Source: Ardenticatenales bacterium (GTDB taxonomy: Bacteria; Chloroflexota; Anaerolineae; Promineifilales; Promineifilaceae). Taken from it: a stretch of 64,000 nt of DNA. This document shows, piece by piece, positions 43,154-51,593 of the stretch (position 1 is its first letter; every line of letters begins with the position of its first letter). The translations under genes were made by a program, and so were the position numbers. The notes below the pieces were generated by a model, which did not search any database, was not told the DNA's origin, and worked only from the letters and a program-made list of their open reading frames with translations. The stretch lies in contig JACKBM010000010.1 of the NCBI GenBank assembly GCA_020634575.1, forward strand, positions 1 through 64,000. The letters run 5' to 3'.

Positions 43154-43527
43154 TATTCAACTTCTACAGATTAAAATTGGATTGTACCCCAGCTCAATGG
43201 AGGGCTGGAGATGACAATGGTCCGACCGGGCGGGAATCGCATAGGAATTTAGGACTAATTGATTCCGGCCGGTTGGCCAGGCGCATTGCCCATCAATGTC
43301 AATAAAACAGGGTCCGTGCCGTGGTGACGGGCTGGTCACAGAGCAGAAGGCAACAGATTTGGCCCCAGGATCGTTCGTCGCGACAGTATACCACAGCCTC
43401 GACTAACGATGGAAGCCAATTAAACATAATGTTGAAAAATCAGTTGCCATAATGTAAACTGTTGGTAACATTGTCCCCAAATACCAAGGGGAGTTCCTGA
43501 ACTTATATTAAGGACATAGGTGCCACT
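43154..43527. other. Divergent intergenic region between argF and a membrane-protein gene
   Basis: This 374-bp gap holds the start signals of two divergent genes. On the plus side there is a good promoter at 43432-43460, followed by a small inverted repeat (TTGGTA...TACCAA, about 43462-43487). On the minus side only a -10-like hexamer is apparent. No ORF with support is seen. Confidence 0.6.
43432..43460 (+). promoter_or_regulatory. Promoter of the 43528 membrane-protein gene
   Basis: TTGAAA (43432-43437) and TAAACT (43455-43460) are separated by exactly 17 bases, about 68 bases before the start codon. The inverted repeat TTGGTA...TACCAA just downstream could be an operator or a short 5' stem. 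Confidence 0.6.
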
Positions 43528-44592
43528 ATGGACTCAGCGATGAGACGTTCTATATTAATTGGGGCTGGCGCATTGATTGTCGGCTTCATTTTAGGTCTGG
43601 TATGGGGATGGGTGATCTCCCCGGTCGAATGGACGGGCGCTGGTCCGCAGGATCTGGAGCCTTCTGTCCGCGATCAATACATCTACAATGTAGCTGATCT
43701 TTACTCACAGGATCTGAACCAGAGCCGGGTGCTGCAATCCCTGGAACTGTGGGGTGACGCCAACGAGACGATCTGCTGGCTGGCTGGTAATGAGGCCGAC
43801 ACTGCCATGCAGGATCGCTTGCTGGCGATTGCGGCCATCAAGAGCGGCAACAACACGGGTTGCGGCGAAATTGCCGTGCTGGCGGGGACTGAGCGACCGG
43901 TACCGGCCGGTCCGGGCACGGGCAGCAGCAGCAACTTCTTCCTGTTCTGTGTGGCAGCTCTGCTGCTCGTCGCGATCTTCGGCGGTCTGATCTGGGTGAT
44001 GGTCCAGCGCAGCCGGGCCAACGGCTCCGCAGATTTTGATGACGATTTCGGTGGCTCTTCCTCTGGAGGTGGCAGCCCCGTCGCCCTGGTTGAAGACGAT
44101 GGCGTCGGTTCGCAGGCAATCGCCCGCTTCCGCACTTCCTACAGCCGCGGCAATGACAACTACGACGATTCGTTCCCGATTGAGAACGCCAGCGGCGATT
44201 TCCTGGGCGAATGTGGCGTCGGTATTTCCGAATCCATCGGCACCGATATGCCCCGCAGCGTGACCGCTTTTGAAGTCTGGCTGTTTGACAAGAACGACAT
44301 CCGGACCATCACCAAGGTGGTCATGAGCGACCATGCGTTCTTTGATGATGCGATCAAGGCCAAGCTGTCGCCCAAGGGTGAGCCGGTCCTGGGCCGCCTC
44401 AACGAGGTGGTGGCGCTGGAGACCGCTTCGCTGATTATCAATGCTGAAATCGTCGAGCTTGAGTATGGCGATAATGCCGGTCTGCCGCCGGAGAGCTTCT
44501 TCGAGCGGTTTACCATCGAGTTGTCTGCCTGGACCAAAGAGGGTGCTGGCGGCGATGATGACGGTGGGATCGACGACGCGCTGAATTTCTAG
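43528..44592 (+). CDS. Membrane-anchored protein of unknown function
   Basis: A 354-residue protein with two transmembrane segments (about 8-32 and 136-158). The first soluble segment (about 33-120) has two Cys (ETICWLAG and NNTGCGEI) that may pair outside the membrane. The second soluble segment (about 165-354) is cytoplasmic by the topology of the helices; it begins with an acidic Gly/Ser linker and contains a beta-rich region (AFEVWLFDKNDIRTITKVVM). It ends in an acidic tail (GGDDDGGIDDALNF). I recognise no named family. It has its own promoter and a strong terminator, and interrupts the arginine cluster on the opposite strand. Confidence 0.75.
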   Translation: MDSAMRRSILIGAGALIVGFILGLVWGWVISPVEWTGAGPQDLEPSVRDQYIYNVADLYSQDLNQSRVLQSLELWGDANETICWLAGNEADTAMQDRLLAIAAIKSGNNTGCGEIAVLAGTERPVPAGPGTGSSSNFFLFCVAALLLVAIFGGLIWVMVQRSRANGSADFDDDFGGSSSGGGSPVALVEDDGVGSQAIARFRTSYSRGNDNYDDSFPIENASGDFLGECGVGISESIGTDMPRSVTAFEVWLFDKNDIRTITKVVMSDHAFFDDAIKAKLSPKGEPVLGRLNEVVALETASLIINAEIVELEYGDNAGLPPESFFERFTIELSAWTKEGAGGDDDGGIDDALNF

Positions 44593-44613
44593 AGTTGACC
44601 TAACGGCACATGG

Positions 44614-44645
44614 AAAGGGCGACCCAGGCGGGTCGCCCTTTTTTG
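44614..44645 (+). terminator. Rho-independent terminator
   Basis: The stem AAAGGGCGACCC (44614-44625) with its complement, loop AGGC, followed by TTTTTT. It sits 22 bases after the stop codon of the 43528 gene. Confidence 0.92.
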
Positions 44646-44655
44646 TTTGGGGTGT

Positions 44656-44688
44656 GGACCTGACAGGTTGGTGGGACCTGACAGGTTG
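44656..44688. repeat. Two direct copies of GGACCTGACAGGTTG
   Basis: The copies are at 44656-44670 and 44674-44688; each contains the palindrome ACCTGACAGGT. A separate hairpin (AGACGCCCC, 44698-44718) overlaps the argH stop codon. Possibly small terminator-type repeats between convergent genes. Confidence 0.7.
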
Positions 44689-44718
44689 CCGCGCTTGAGA
44701 CGCCCCAGCGGGGCGTCT

Positions 44719-46087
44719 TTACAGGGTGGCGCGGGCGTGGGTGAGTTGGGCCTGGAGGGCCGCCGGGGCGGTGCCGCCGGTGACGGTGCGGGTGGCCAGG
44801 GACGAGGTGAAGTTGAAGACGTCAGTCACGTCCGGGCCGAAATGTTCGGAGATCTCCTCGAGGTCTTCCAGGGTGAAATCGGTCATGGCCATGTTCTGGG
44901 ATTCGGCGAGCTGGACCACGGCGCCGACGATGTGGTGGGCGTTGCGGAAGGGGACGCCGCGTTTGACCAGGTAGTCGGCCAGGTCGGTGGCCAGCAGGTT
45001 GGGCTCCAGTTGGGCCGCCATTCGTTCCGGCCGGATCGTCAACGTCTTGATCAACCCCGTCATCACCGGCACCATCACCATGATGGTGTCGAACGTGTCG
45101 AACACTGGCTCTTTGTCCTCCTGCAAATCTTTATCATAAGAAGAGGGCAGACCTTTGATGGTCGCCAGCAAGCCGACCATGTTGCCCAACAGGCGCCCTT
45201 CCTTGCCCCGGGTCAGCTCAAGCGTGTCCGGGTTTTTCTTCTGCGGCATCAGGCTGGAGCCGGTGCTGTAGGCATCATCCAACCGCACGAAGCCAAATTC
45301 CTGGCTGCTGAACAGAATCAACTGCTCCGACAGGCGGCTGAGGTGCAGCCCCAGCATCGAGGCGGCGTAGAGGAAATCAGCCACGTAATCCCGGTTGGAG
45401 ACGGCGTCGAGGCTGTTCTGGGTGATGCGGCTGAAGCCGAGCGCGCGTCCGCCAGCAGGTCGCGGTCGATGGGGAAGCCGGTGCCGGCGAGGGCGGCCGA
45501 GCCGAGCGGCAGCTCATCGGCGGTGTGGCGGGCGGCGACGAAGCGCGCTGTCCAGCGCACCAGCGGCCAGAAATGGGAAAGCAGGAAATGGCCCCAGGTG
45601 ACCGGCTGGGCATGTTGCAGATGGGTGTAGCCGGCATGGGCACATTGAGGTTTGCTTCGGCGTGGTCGATGAGCGCGGCTTGCAGCTCGGTGATGACCGG
45701 GATGATCTCGTCGATCGCCCGCATGATCCAGGGGAGGCGGAAGTCGGTGGCGGCCTGGTCGTTGCGGGACCGGCCGGTATGCAGCTTGCCCTCGGTGGCG
45801 CCAACAATCTCGGTCATACGCCGCTCGACGGCCGTGTGAATATCCTCGTCACCGGCAGCAACGGTAAAGCGGTCCTCGATAAGCTCTTTACGAACCTCTT
45901 CCAGCCCGGCCACGATGGCCGCCGCCTCATCTGCCGTCAAAATCTCCGCCTTTACCAATCCTTTGGTCCAGGCGATGCTGCCGTCGATATCCTCCTGAAA
46001 GAAGCGGATATCATAGCCAATACTGTCATTAAATTGCCGCACCAACGCGTCGGTCTCCCGCGCAAAGCGGCCGCCCCAGAGTTTCAT
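44719..46087 (-). pseudogene. argH: Argininosuccinate lyase, two frameshifts
   Basis: Across three frames the sequence gives a full ArgH: MKLWGGRFARETDALVRQF at the start, [16 protein letters not shown], then (second frame) [13 protein letters not shown], then (third frame) SSLMPQKKNPDTLELTRGK with the catalytic Ser loop. Frame 1 ends near 45631-45634, where one G is missing from an expected CCGGGC; frame 2 ends at the GCGCGCG run 45441-45447, which has two extra bases. All key residues are otherwise intact, and the rest of the arginine pathway is present, so sequencing or assembly error is likely; recent inactivation is the alternative. The start has GAGGAAC upstream. Confidence 0.85.
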
Positions 46088-46095
46088 TGTAGTTC

Positions 46096-46144
46096 CTCAC
46101 TCACTAATAGCTAATAGCTATCAGCTGTTAGCTGTTAGCTATTA
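46096..46144. repeat. TAGCTATTAGCTGTTAG-family repeat
   Basis: Units of the TAGCTATTAGC/TAGCTGTTAGC type in both orientations fill the gap between argH and argJ. The right end abuts the argJ stop codon. Confidence 0.85.
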
Positions 46145-47368
46145 GGTTCGGTAGTCAGCGTTGATGCTGACGTAATCGTGTGTTAAATCGCAGGTCCAGA
46201 CGGTGGCGGCGGCGCTGCCGTGGGCCAGGTCGAGGTGGACGGCGATGTCGCCGGCGGCAAAGATCTCGGCGGCGTCAGCCTCGGCGTAATCGGTCGGCTG
46301 GCCGCTGGCCATTAGCTGCAGCCAATGCTTTTTGTCTTTGCTGATCCAGAGGGCCAGCTTGTGGGCGTCAAAGAAGACGCCGGCCCGGCCGGCCGCGGCC
46401 GAGATGCGCCCCCAGTTGGCGTCGCTGCCGGCGAAAGCGGTCTTGACCAGCGGCGAGGTGGCGATGGTGTTGGCCACCTGGTGGGCTGATGTTTCTGTAT
46501 CAGCACCGCTGACCCGGATCTCGACAAATTTGGTGACCCCTTCGCCGTCGCGGACGACGGCCTGGGCCAGGAAGACGCAGAGCGCTTCCAGTGCTTCAAC
46601 AAAGGCGGCTTCGTCGGCGGCGTTCTGCAGGCTGACGCCGCTGGCGCCGTTGGCCAGCATGAGGACGGTGTCATTGGTGCTGGTGTCGCCGTCGATGGAG
46701 ATGCAGTTGAAGGATTTGTTGGCGGCGGCCAGCAGCATTGCCTGGAGGGTACCGGCCGGTATCAGCGCATCGGTCGTGATCAAGCCCAGCATCGTGGCCA
46801 TGTTGGGATGGATCATGCCCGCCCCTTTGACCATGCCGCCCAGGCTGACCTTACCACCAGAAAGCGCAACTTCGATCGCCTGGTGCTTGGGCCGGGTATC
46901 GGTTGTCATAATGGCGTGAGCCGCAGTTTCGCCACCCGTCGGGCTCAGCCGCTCAGCGGCGGCCCGGATGCCCTCGCTGACGACATCCATCGGCAATTGC
47001 ACGCCGATGACGCCGGTGGACATGGGTAGTACCTGCTGCGGCTCGCAGCCGACCCAGATGCCGGTGACCTGCTGCATGGTGCCGGCTGCGGCCAGCCCTG
47101 GCTCGCCGGTGCAGGCGTTGGCATTGCCGGCGTTGACGACGACGGCGCGCATCCGGTCCCGGCTCTCGGCCAATGTTTCTTTACAGACCAGCACTGGCGC
47201 CGCCACGACGAGGTTCTGCGTAAAAACGCCGGCCGCCGCGCAATCGGTGTCGGAGACCACCAGCGCCAGATCCAGCCGGTCTGAACCCTTCTTCTTAATC
47301 CCGGCCGCAACGCCCGCCGCCTGGAAACCGGCCGGTGTCGTCACAGAGCCATTTTCGATGATTTTCAT
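46142..47368 (-). CDS. argJ: Bifunctional ornithine acetyltransferase / N-acetylglutamate synthase
   Basis: A 408-residue enzyme recycling acetyl groups from N-acetylornithine to glutamate. The autocleavage and nucleophile Thr lies in KGAGMIHPNMATMLGL; the N-terminal pattern SVTTPAGFQAAGVAAG and SIDGDTSTNDTVL are also family hallmarks. ATG 47368 (MKIIENGS) is chosen because a perfect AAGGAGG precedes it; the longer reading frame upstream is encoded by repeat DNA. The presence of a separate GNAT gene suggests that the initial acetylation may be done by that protein. Confidence 0.95.
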   Translation of the reverse strand: MKIIENGSVTTPAGFQAAGVAAGIKKKGSDRLDLALVVSDTDCAAAGVFTQNLVVAAPVLVCKETLAESRDRMRAVVVNAGNANACTGEPGLAAAGTMQQVTGIWVGCEPQQVLPMSTGVIGVQLPMDVVSEGIRAAAERLSPTGGETAAHAIMTTDTRPKHQAIEVALSGGKVSLGGMVKGAGMIHPNMATMLGLITTDALIPAGTLQAMLLAAANKSFNCISIDGDTSTNDTVLMLANGASGVSLQNAADEAAFVEALEALCVFLAQAVVRDGEGVTKFVEIRVSGADTETSAHQVANTIATSPLVKTAFAGSDANWGRISAAAGRAGVFFDAHKLALWISKDKKHWLQLMASGQPTDYAEADAAEIFAAGDIAVHLDLAHGSAAATVWTCDLTHDYVSINADYRT

Positions 47369-47381
47369 CGTGACCTCCTTT

Positions 47382-47556
47382 GAAGCCTTCAGCCGTCGGC
47401 ACGGGCCTTCGGCCCTTTCAGCTGTCAGTATACTCGCTGCGCTCGTTTTCGGTGGGGAAGGTTGCCCCACTGATCGCTGAAAGCGGCGTAGCCGCGTGCT
47501 GACTACTGACAGGGCCACAGGCCCGTACTGGCAGCTAATAGCTAATAGCTAATCCC
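47382..47556. repeat. Mixed palindromic repeat region between argG and argJ
   Basis: Several short inverted motifs: CAGCCGTCGGCACGGGCC against GGCCACAGGCCCGTACTGGC, a CTTTCAGCTGTCAGTA block against TACTGACAGGGCC-like sequence, and a TAGCTAATAGCTAAT tail at 47530-47556 belonging to the heptamer family. No coding evidence. Confidence 0.65.
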
Positions 47557-48823
47557 GTTTAAATTTTGAATAATCCGGCGCCGCGTAGCGGCTTTTGCCG
47601 CCGTCGCTGACTTCCATCATCGCTTTGACCTTCATGGACAGGCCAAAAATGTTGATAAACCCTTCGGCGTCCGTCTGGTCATAGACATCGGCCTGGCCGA
47701 AAGCGGCGAAATCTTCCCGGTAGAGGCTGTTGGGACTGTACCGGCCGGTGATGATAACATTCCCCTTGTACAGCTTCAACTGGCACCAGCCGCTGACTGT
47801 CTCCTGGGTCTGTTCGATGAAGGCCTGCATCGCCTCACGCAGCGTGTGATACCATTTGCCGTAGTAAACCAATTCCCCGTAGCGCAGCCCCAATTCCGCT
47901 TTGAAATGAGCTGTATCCCGGTCCAGTGTCAGCGCTTCCAGGGCGCCATGGGCCTGGTGCAATACCGTTGCCGCCGGGCTCTCGTAAACGCCGCGCGACT
48001 TCATCCCAATCAACCGGTTCTCGACGATGTCGATGCGACCGACGCCGTGACGACCGGCGATCTCATTGAGTTGGGTGATCAGCTTGGCCGGCGTCAGCGG
48101 CACATCGTTCAGGGCCATCGGGAGGCCGCGCTCGAAACTGATCTTGACCAGCTCCGGCTCGTCCGGAGCCGCTTCGGGGGCGACGGTCATTTCAAACAGG
48201 CTTTCGGCCGGCGCTGTGGCCGGGTTTTCCAGGCTGCCGCCTTCGTGAGAGGTGTGCCAGAGGTTGCGATCGCGGCTGAATGGCGCTGGATCATTGTCCG
48301 GCACCGCCACCTTGTGTTCGGCAGCATACGCGAGCAGATCGGCCCGGGAACGGATCGACCATTCTCGCCAGGGGGCGATTATCTGTAATTTCGGGTTGCG
48401 CGCTTTGATGGCCAGTTCGAAGCGGACCTGGTCGTTGCCCAGGCCGGTACAGCCGTGGGCCACAGCTGTGGCTCCTTCCGCCTCGGCGAAGGCGACCAGC
48501 CATTTGGCGATCAGCGGCCGGGAGATGGCAGAACCCAGCGGGTAAACGCCTTCATATAGCGCACCGGACTGCAGCAAGGGAAAGAGAAAATCCTTGGCAA
48601 ATTCCTGGCGCAGGTCTTCGATATAACATTTGCTGGCGCCGCTGCTGATGGCTCGCTCGTAGAGACCGTCCAGCTCCGCTTCGCCCTGGCCAACATTGGC
48701 GCAAAAGCAGATGACTTCGCAGCCGTAGGTCTGACGTAACCAGGGGACGATGACGGAAGTGTCCAGCCCGCCAGAGTAGGCCAGCACCACCTTTTTTAGG
48801 GGTTGCTTGTGGTTGGATGACAT
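47549..48823 (-). CDS. argG: Argininosuccinate synthase
   Basis: A 424-residue ATP-dependent enzyme joining citrulline and aspartate. The ATP loop is VLAYSGGLDTSVIVPWL; GCTGLGNDQVRFELA and the citrulline/aspartate region (WHTSHEGGSLENP) are present. Length is normal. The gene sits between the GNAT gene, with a hairpin in the gap, and argJ. Confidence 0.96.
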   Translation of the reverse strand: MSSNHKQPLKKVVLAYSGGLDTSVIVPWLRQTYGCEVICFCANVGQGEAELDGLYERAISSGASKCYIEDLRQEFAKDFLFPLLQSGALYEGVYPLGSAISRPLIAKWLVAFAEAEGATAVAHGCTGLGNDQVRFELAIKARNPKLQIIAPWREWSIRSRADLLAYAAEHKVAVPDNDPAPFSRDRNLWHTSHEGGSLENPATAPAESLFEMTVAPEAAPDEPELVKISFERGLPMALNDVPLTPAKLITQLNEIAGRHGVGRIDIVENRLIGMKSRGVYESPAATVLHQAHGALEALTLDRDTAHFKAELGLRYGELVYYGKWYHTLREAMQAFIEQTQETVSGWCQLKLYKGNVIITGRYSPNSLYREDFAAFGQADVYDQTDAEGFINIFGLSMKVKAMMEVSDGGKSRYAAPDYSKFKRD

Positions 48824-48840
48824 GGGAGTTGGCTAAAACA

Positions 48841-48873
48841 ACAGGGCTGCTGCACCTCGTGCAGCAGCCCTGT
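48841..48873. terminator. Strong hairpin between GNAT gene and argG
   Basis: A 14-bp perfect stem (ACAGGGCTGCTGCA at 48841-48854 with 48860-48873, loop CCTCG). On the minus strand it is followed by TGTTTTAGC, a moderate U-tract, so it may stop part of the transcription from the upstream arg genes. An mRNA-processing or stability role is also possible. Confidence 0.6.
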
Positions 48874-48881
48874 CTTTCCTC

Positions 48882-49430
48882 TTAATCGGTGAGCTCGAGG
48901 ACAACCGCCGTTTCGTCGCAGTTGTCCTTGAGGGGGCAGATGGCGCAGTCGGTCCACACCTTCTGCGGGAACAGCTCTTTGTCGGTGATGGAAAAGCCCA
49001 TCCGCTGGAAGAAGCCGACGGCGCGGGTCAGGGCAAACAGGGTGGGGACGCGCAGATGACGCGCTTCGGCGATGAGGCGCGCCACAATCTTGCCGCCCAG
49101 CCCGAGCCCCTGCGCTTCGTCAGCCACGGCCAGGGAGCGGACTTCGGCCAGCACCGGCGTGTAAAAGAGCAGGGAGCCGACGCCAAGGACAACGCCGTCC
49201 TCTGTTTTAGCGATGACCCAGTTGTTGATGGTGTTGCGGATGGATTCCTCGGAGCGCGGCAGGAGATCGCCACGTCGGGAATATTTGTTGACGACCTGGA
49301 GGATGCCGGGCAGGTCAGCCAATGTCGCCGGGATGACGTTGACGACCGGCCGGTTCTCCGCCGGGACCGCTTCCGGCCCGCCCACGACGGCCATCGGGAT
49401 GTGTTGTGATTGGACAGAAGAGGGTTCCAT
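48882..49430 (-). CDS. GNAT acetyltransferase, probable N-acetylglutamate synthase
   Basis: A 182-residue protein from ATG 49430, which has AAGGA seven bases upstream; GTG 49454 and TTG 49481 are alternatives overlapping argD. The acetyl-CoA loop is DEAQGLGLGGKIV, and FFQRMGF follows. The C-terminus has a Cys cluster (WTDCAICPLKDNCDE) seen in stand-alone ArgA-like acetyltransferases. Position inside the arginine operon supports a role in glutamate acetylation. Not the long ArgA with an amino-acid-kinase domain. Confidence 0.78.
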   Translation of the reverse strand: MEPSSVQSQHIPMAVVGGPEAVPAENRPVVNVIPATLADLPGILQVVNKYSRRGDLLPRSEESIRNTINNWVIAKTEDGVVLGVGSLLFYTPVLAEVRSLAVADEAQGLGLGGKIVARLIAEARHLRVPTLFALTRAVGFFQRMGFSITDKELFPQKVWTDCAICPLKDNCDETAVVLELTD

Positions 49431-49464
49431 GGCAGATTCCTTATAAATCGTCACGTTTGCTTTC

Positions 49465-50652
49465 CTATAATTCGGCGACAAGCTCGCTCAGCACGCTGAC
49501 TGCTTCGTCGATCTGTTCTTTGTTGATGATCAGCGGCGGCACCAGGCGGATGACATCTTCACCCGCGTTGATGACCAGGACGCCCTTGGCGGCGGCTTTG
49601 GGGACAATCGGGGCGACCGCGGTGTTGAGCTGAACGCCAACCATCAGCCCCATGCCGCGCACATCCACCACCTTGTCGGGCGGCAATGCCTGCTGCAGGC
49701 TTTCGAGCATGTAGTTGCCCATTTCCTGCACGTGGGCCAGGAAATCAGGATCGCTGACCCGGTCCAGGACCAGGCTGCCGGCGCGGCAGACAAGCGGGCC
49801 GCCGGCAAAGGTGCTGCCGTGGTCGCCCGGCTTGATGACGTCGGCGATTTTCTGCGTCATCAGGGCGGCGCCAATGGGCAGGCCGCCGGCGAGCGGTTTG
49901 GCCAGGGTCATCATGTCCGGCTCGACGCCGTAGACTTCGTGGGCGAACAACCGGCCGGTCCGGCCCAGTCCACATTGCACCTCGTCAAAAATCAGGATGG
50001 CGCCATGCTCATCGCACAGGTCGCGCAGTGCCTGCAGGAACCCCTGCTTGGCCGGGCGCACGCCGCCCTCACCCTGCACCGGCTCCACAATAACGATGGC
50101 GGTGTCCGCATCGATGGTCGCTTTGGCCGCGTCGATGTCGTTGTAATCGATGAAGGTGACGTCGGGCATTAGCGGCGCGAAGGGGGCGCGATACTTTTCC
50201 TTGTAGGTGACGGAGAGGGCGCCGATAGTGCGGCCGTGGAAGCCGGCGCTGAAGGCGACGATCTTGGTCTTGTTCGGGTTGCCCTGCTCGTTGATGAATT
50301 TGCGGGCAAATTTGAGCGCGGCCTCATTGGCCTCGGCGCCCGAGTTACAGAAGAAGACCCGGTCGGCAAAGCAGCTCTCGACCAGCTTTTTGGCCAACTC
50401 AGCCTGAGGGGCATTGTGGTATAGGTTGCTGATGTGGGTGAGCTTGCCTGCCTGGTCGGCGACCGCTTCGGCCCAGAGCTTGTCGCTGTGGCCGAGGGCG
50501 GTGACGGCGATGCCGGCGTTCATGTCGAGGTATTTGTTGCCCTCGGTGTCGTACAGGTAGCAGCCTTCGCCATGGGTAAAGACGATGTCGGGCCGGCCAT
50601 ACGTTTGCAGGACATATTGGGCTTCATTCTGGATTACTTCTTGGGCATTCAC
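49465..50652 (-). CDS. argD: Acetylornithine aminotransferase
   Basis: A 395-residue PLP aminotransferase. FFCNSGAEANEAALKFARK, LIFDEVQCGLGRTG and PLP-Lys region MMTLAKPLAGGLPIGA are present. It converts N-acetylglutamate semialdehyde to N-acetylornithine. An AGAGGAG site precedes the ATG. Its 3' end is overlapped by the alternative starts of the GNAT gene. Confidence 0.94.
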   Translation of the reverse strand: MNAQEVIQNEAQYVLQTYGRPDIVFTHGEGCYLYDTEGNKYLDMNAGIAVTALGHSDKLWAEAVADQAGKLTHISNLYHNAPQAELAKKLVESCFADRVFFCNSGAEANEAALKFARKFINEQGNPNKTKIVAFSAGFHGRTIGALSVTYKEKYRAPFAPLMPDVTFIDYNDIDAAKATIDADTAIVIVEPVQGEGGVRPAKQGFLQALRDLCDEHGAILIFDEVQCGLGRTGRLFAHEVYGVEPDMMTLAKPLAGGLPIGAALMTQKIADVIKPGDHGSTFAGGPLVCRAGSLVLDRVSDPDFLAHVQEMGNYMLESLQQALPPDKVVDVRGMGLMVGVQLNTAVAPIVPKAAAKGVLVINAGEDVIRLVPPLIINKEQIDEAVSVLSELVAEL

Positions 50653-50700
50653 GAACTGGTACTCCTCTTTATGCGATCAGATTTCGGTTGGACGGGCGGG

Positions 50701-51441
50701 TCACGCTGTAAAGCGGGTGCCGGCGCCATTGGCCAGGCCGGCCAGATTGACGATACGCACCTGGGCAACCCCAGCCTCCAGGGCGCTCAGGGCGGCGCCA
50801 ACCTTGGGGATCATGCCCCCGTGGATGACGCCATCATCGATCAAGGTTTGCGTGGCGGCCGGGGTGAGCTGCGGGATTAGTTGATCCGCTTGCAGGACAC
50901 CCGGCACGTTAGAGACAAAATCGAGCAAATCGGCCGGTAGGGCGGCGGCAACAGCCGTGGCTGCCTCGTCGGCATTGACATTGTAAGCATGGTGATCGGC
51001 GCCGACGGAGATGGGCGAAATGACCGGCGTCAGCCCCTGGGCGACCAGGTTGTGCAGCAGGGCGCCATTGACCCGGACGATGGTGCCGACGTAGCCGAGA
51101 TCGGCGGTCGGGTGCTGCTTCTTCTCACATTGCAGCAGGCCCGCATCCACCCCGCTGAGGCCGATGGCGTTGACCCCGGCGGCCTGCAGGGCGCGGACCA
51201 GCAGCTTGTTGGCGTGGCCGGAGAGCACCATCTCAGCTACCCGCAGCGAGTCTGCATCGGTAACGCGCAGGCCATCGACCTTGGTGGTGGTGAGGCCCAG
51301 CTTGCTTTGCAGCTCCGCGATAGCCTGACCGCCGCCGTGGACGACGATGACCGGTTCATTCAGGTTGGCGATGGTGGCGGCAAGACCATCCAGAAAGCTC
51401 TGGCTATCCAGTTCATTGCCGCCTATTTTGATGACACGCAT
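50701..51441 (-). CDS. argB: Acetylglutamate kinase
   Basis: A 246-residue amino-acid kinase. VIKIGGNELD at the start, the VHGGGQAI loop and the C-terminal GGMIPKVGAALSAL match ArgB. The length corresponds to the short form without the N-terminal helix used for arginine feedback in hexameric ArgB, so direct arginine inhibition at this step is less likely; the attenuator upstream of argC may compensate. This last point is inference. Confidence 0.93.
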   Translation of the reverse strand: MRVIKIGGNELDSQSFLDGLAATIANLNEPVIVVHGGGQAIAELQSKLGLTTTKVDGLRVTDADSLRVAEMVLSGHANKLLVRALQAAGVNAIGLSGVDAGLLQCEKKQHPTADLGYVGTIVRVNGALLHNLVAQGLTPVISPISVGADHHAYNVNADEAATAVAAALPADLLDFVSNVPGVLQADQLIPQLTPAATQTLIDDGVIHGGMIPKVGAALSALEAGVAQVRIVNLAGLANGAGTRFTA

Positions 51442-51537
51442 AAGTTCTCCGTCAGCGTAACCAATTTAACTGGCCTGGCTATCGATCATTCTTACGTCCC
51501 CCTTCGCTTCGCTCAGGGTGACAGGGAACGCTGAGCC

Positions 51538-51575
51538 TTGTCATTCCGAGCTTCCTCGCGGTGCTCGGGATGACA
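51538..51575. repeat. GTCATTCCGAGC...GCTCGGGATGAC hairpin repeat
   Basis: Short copy of the inverted-repeat family at 30967-31140: GTCATTCCGAGC pairs with GCTCGGGATGAC (one mismatch) around a 13-base core. It lies between argC and argB on the minus strand. Confidence 0.75.
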
Positions 51576-51593
51576 CGCAGATGCTATGGATGG

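Noticed and set aside
44656..44688. Phage attachment-like direct repeat
   Set aside because: No integrase or tRNA target is nearby, and the repeat copies are only 3 bases apart.
44719..46087. Programmed frameshifting in argH
   Set aside because: Two shifts of different size occur at a CCGG context and a GCGCGC run, neither being a slippery site with a stimulator; argH is not known to use frameshifting.
47369..47518. N-terminal extension of ArgJ
   Set aside because: The extra residues are encoded by repeat DNA, and a perfect ribosome-binding site precedes the inner ATG at 47368.
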